A DNA stretch of 6,254 nt, taken from Verrucomicrobiota bacterium (lineage in GTDB: Bacteria; Verrucomicrobiota; Verrucomicrobiia; Limisphaerales; JAEYXS01). The notes beneath the pieces were generated by a model that did not search any database, was not told the origin of the DNA, and was given only the letters and a program-made list of their open reading frames with translations. Of the stretch, positions 5,501-6,254 are shown in pieces. The stretch spans positions 1 to 6,254 of the forward strand of contig JAJNBN010000225.1 of assembly GCA_021156225.1 (NCBI GenBank). The letters run 5' to 3'. The first letter of the stretch is position 1. The number at the start of each line of letters is the position of its first letter. Both the position numbers and the translations under genes were made by a program.

Positions 5501-6254
5501 ATGTCCGTAACCGCAGAGCCAATTAAGATCATCGTGAAGGCCCCACCGGCCAGCGCGGATCGTTGTGCTTTGGGGGATGCGTGTCCCACGCGGCTGACCT
5601 GTGAACTGGCCCGGCAATGCCTGCCGCAGGATGGTCCCGATCCGAATCTTAAGTTCGCCTGGGCGAATGCCATCTGCGCGCTTTTCGTGATCATCGGCGT
5701 CATGGGTATCTTCCAGCCGTTGTTTGTACTGCCCATCAAAGCGAGTCCACCGAAGGTGGATACCATCCCGGTGCTGTTTAATCCGCCCCCGCCACAACCG
5801 CCCCAGTCCTTGGCGCAGAATAATGCAGCCACGCCGGAGAACAGCACGGCGGAGCCGATCGAGACCCCGGAGATTGTTCCCGCCGTCACGCCGATGAATG
5901 CGCAAATCACGTTCGCGGTGCCGGTGGAAGGGCCGGTGCGTTTGGTGGCGGCGAAGTATGCGGAAGCGCCGCCAGTGAAGTTGAGCAGGCCGGTGGCACC
6001 GCCGGTGAGCGATAGCAAGCCGGGTGGCAGTAGCGGACCGGCGGTGGAGTTCAATCCCACGCCGGGTGATGGCGGCACCTATCCGCGCCCGAGCAAATAT
6101 CCACCCTTGGCGCATGAACGCGGCTGGCAGGGGAAGGCCATGATCGAAGTGTTGGTGGATGTCCGGGGCAATCCGGTTCAGGTGACGGTTGCCGAAAGCT
6201 CCGGCTACAAGATTCTGGATAATGATGCCTTGGAATGCGTGAAGAAGCGGTGGC
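5501..6254 (+). CDS. tonB: TonB energy transducer, 3' end cut by the window
   Basis: 251 complete codons are visible before the window ends. TonB links the ExbB/ExbD proton-driven motor in the inner membrane to outer-membrane receptors. Seen here: an unusual cytoplasmic N-terminus of about 50 residues with four cysteines (C22, C28, C34, C40), one transmembrane helix about 52-78, a proline-rich periplasmic linker (for example PPPPQPPQ at 95-102), and a TonB C-terminal domain from about 193 with KYPPLAHERGWQGKAMIEVLVD and then VAESSGYKILDNDALECVKKRW. Only the last strand and tail, probably some 10-20 residues, should be missing. The ATG at 5501 follows directly on the promoter and Fur-like site. 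Its own promoter, separate from the PepSY gene, suggests it may serve several receptors. exbB/exbD would be expected nearby but are not visible. Confidence 0.9.
   Translation, partial: MSVTAEPIKIIVKAPPASADRCALGDACPTRLTCELARQCLPQDGPDPNLKFAWANAICALFVIIGVMGIFQPLFVLPIKASPPKVDTIPVLFNPPPPQPPQSLAQNNAATPENSTAEPIETPEIVPAVTPMNAQITFAVPVEGPVRLVAAKYAEAPPVKLSRPVAPPVSDSKPGGSSGPAVEFNPTPGDGGTYPRPSKYPPLAHERGWQGKAMIEVLVDVRGNPVQVTVAESSGYKILDNDALECVKKRW

Noticed and set aside
5480..6115. Minus-strand open frames opposite tonB
   Set aside because: The + strand shows a complete TonB architecture with promoter; the antisense frames are shadows of the proline-rich linker.
1..6254. tRNA, rRNA, CRISPR array or transposase
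   Set aside because: No cloverleaf, rRNA segment, regularly spaced repeat array or transposase-like protein was seen on either strand.

Overview
The window is Gram-negative bacterial DNA, GC-rich (roughly 60% by eye). It reads left to right as one iron (siderophore) uptake locus with every supported gene on the + strand. An outer-membrane TonB-dependent receptor and a TonB protein require a diderm cell. Weak Shine-Dalgarno sequences and the divergence of the proteins from proteobacterial versions would fit a Verrucomicrobiota-type host. That assignment is inference at low to moderate confidence; nothing here proves the phylum.

Layout: (1) positions 1-182 are a structured leader. (2) 183-2426 is a siderophore receptor of the FhuE/Fiu/PiuA class. 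(3) 2427-2687 is an intergenic region with two hairpins and a second leader clearly related to the first. (4) 2688-3368 is a PiuC/YbiX-type Fe(II)/2-oxoglutarate PKHD hydroxylase. (5) 3383-4036 is a secreted DUF4198-like protein. (6) 4033-5385 is a PepSY-domain four-helix membrane protein resembling the PiuB/FoxB siderophore-reductase class. (7) 5386-5500 holds a hairpin, a sigma70-like promoter and a Fur-box-like palindrome. (8) 5501-6254 is a tonB gene that runs off the right edge.

Working model: the receptor binds a ferric siderophore, TonB (with ExbB/ExbD, probably encoded beyond the window) powers its passage, the PepSY protein may reduce the iron at the inner membrane, and the PiuC-like oxygenase and the secreted protein support handling of iron or ligand. 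A receptor next to a PKHD hydroxylase is also seen in E. coli fiu-ybiX and Pseudomonas piuA-piuC, which supports a catechol-type ligand, but the substrate cannot be read from sequence.

The most unusual signal is the pair of homologous leaders. Positions 19-98 and 2518-2597 align without gaps at about 70% identity (constant offset 2499), share an identical 14-nt block, and each end about 155-160 nt further on at a start codon. They could be a shared cis-acting RNA or operator, a conserved leader peptide, or two copies of a dispersed repeat. The second point of interest is the TonB N-terminus, which carries four cysteines spaced exactly C-x5-C-x5-C-x5-C on the cytoplasmic side.
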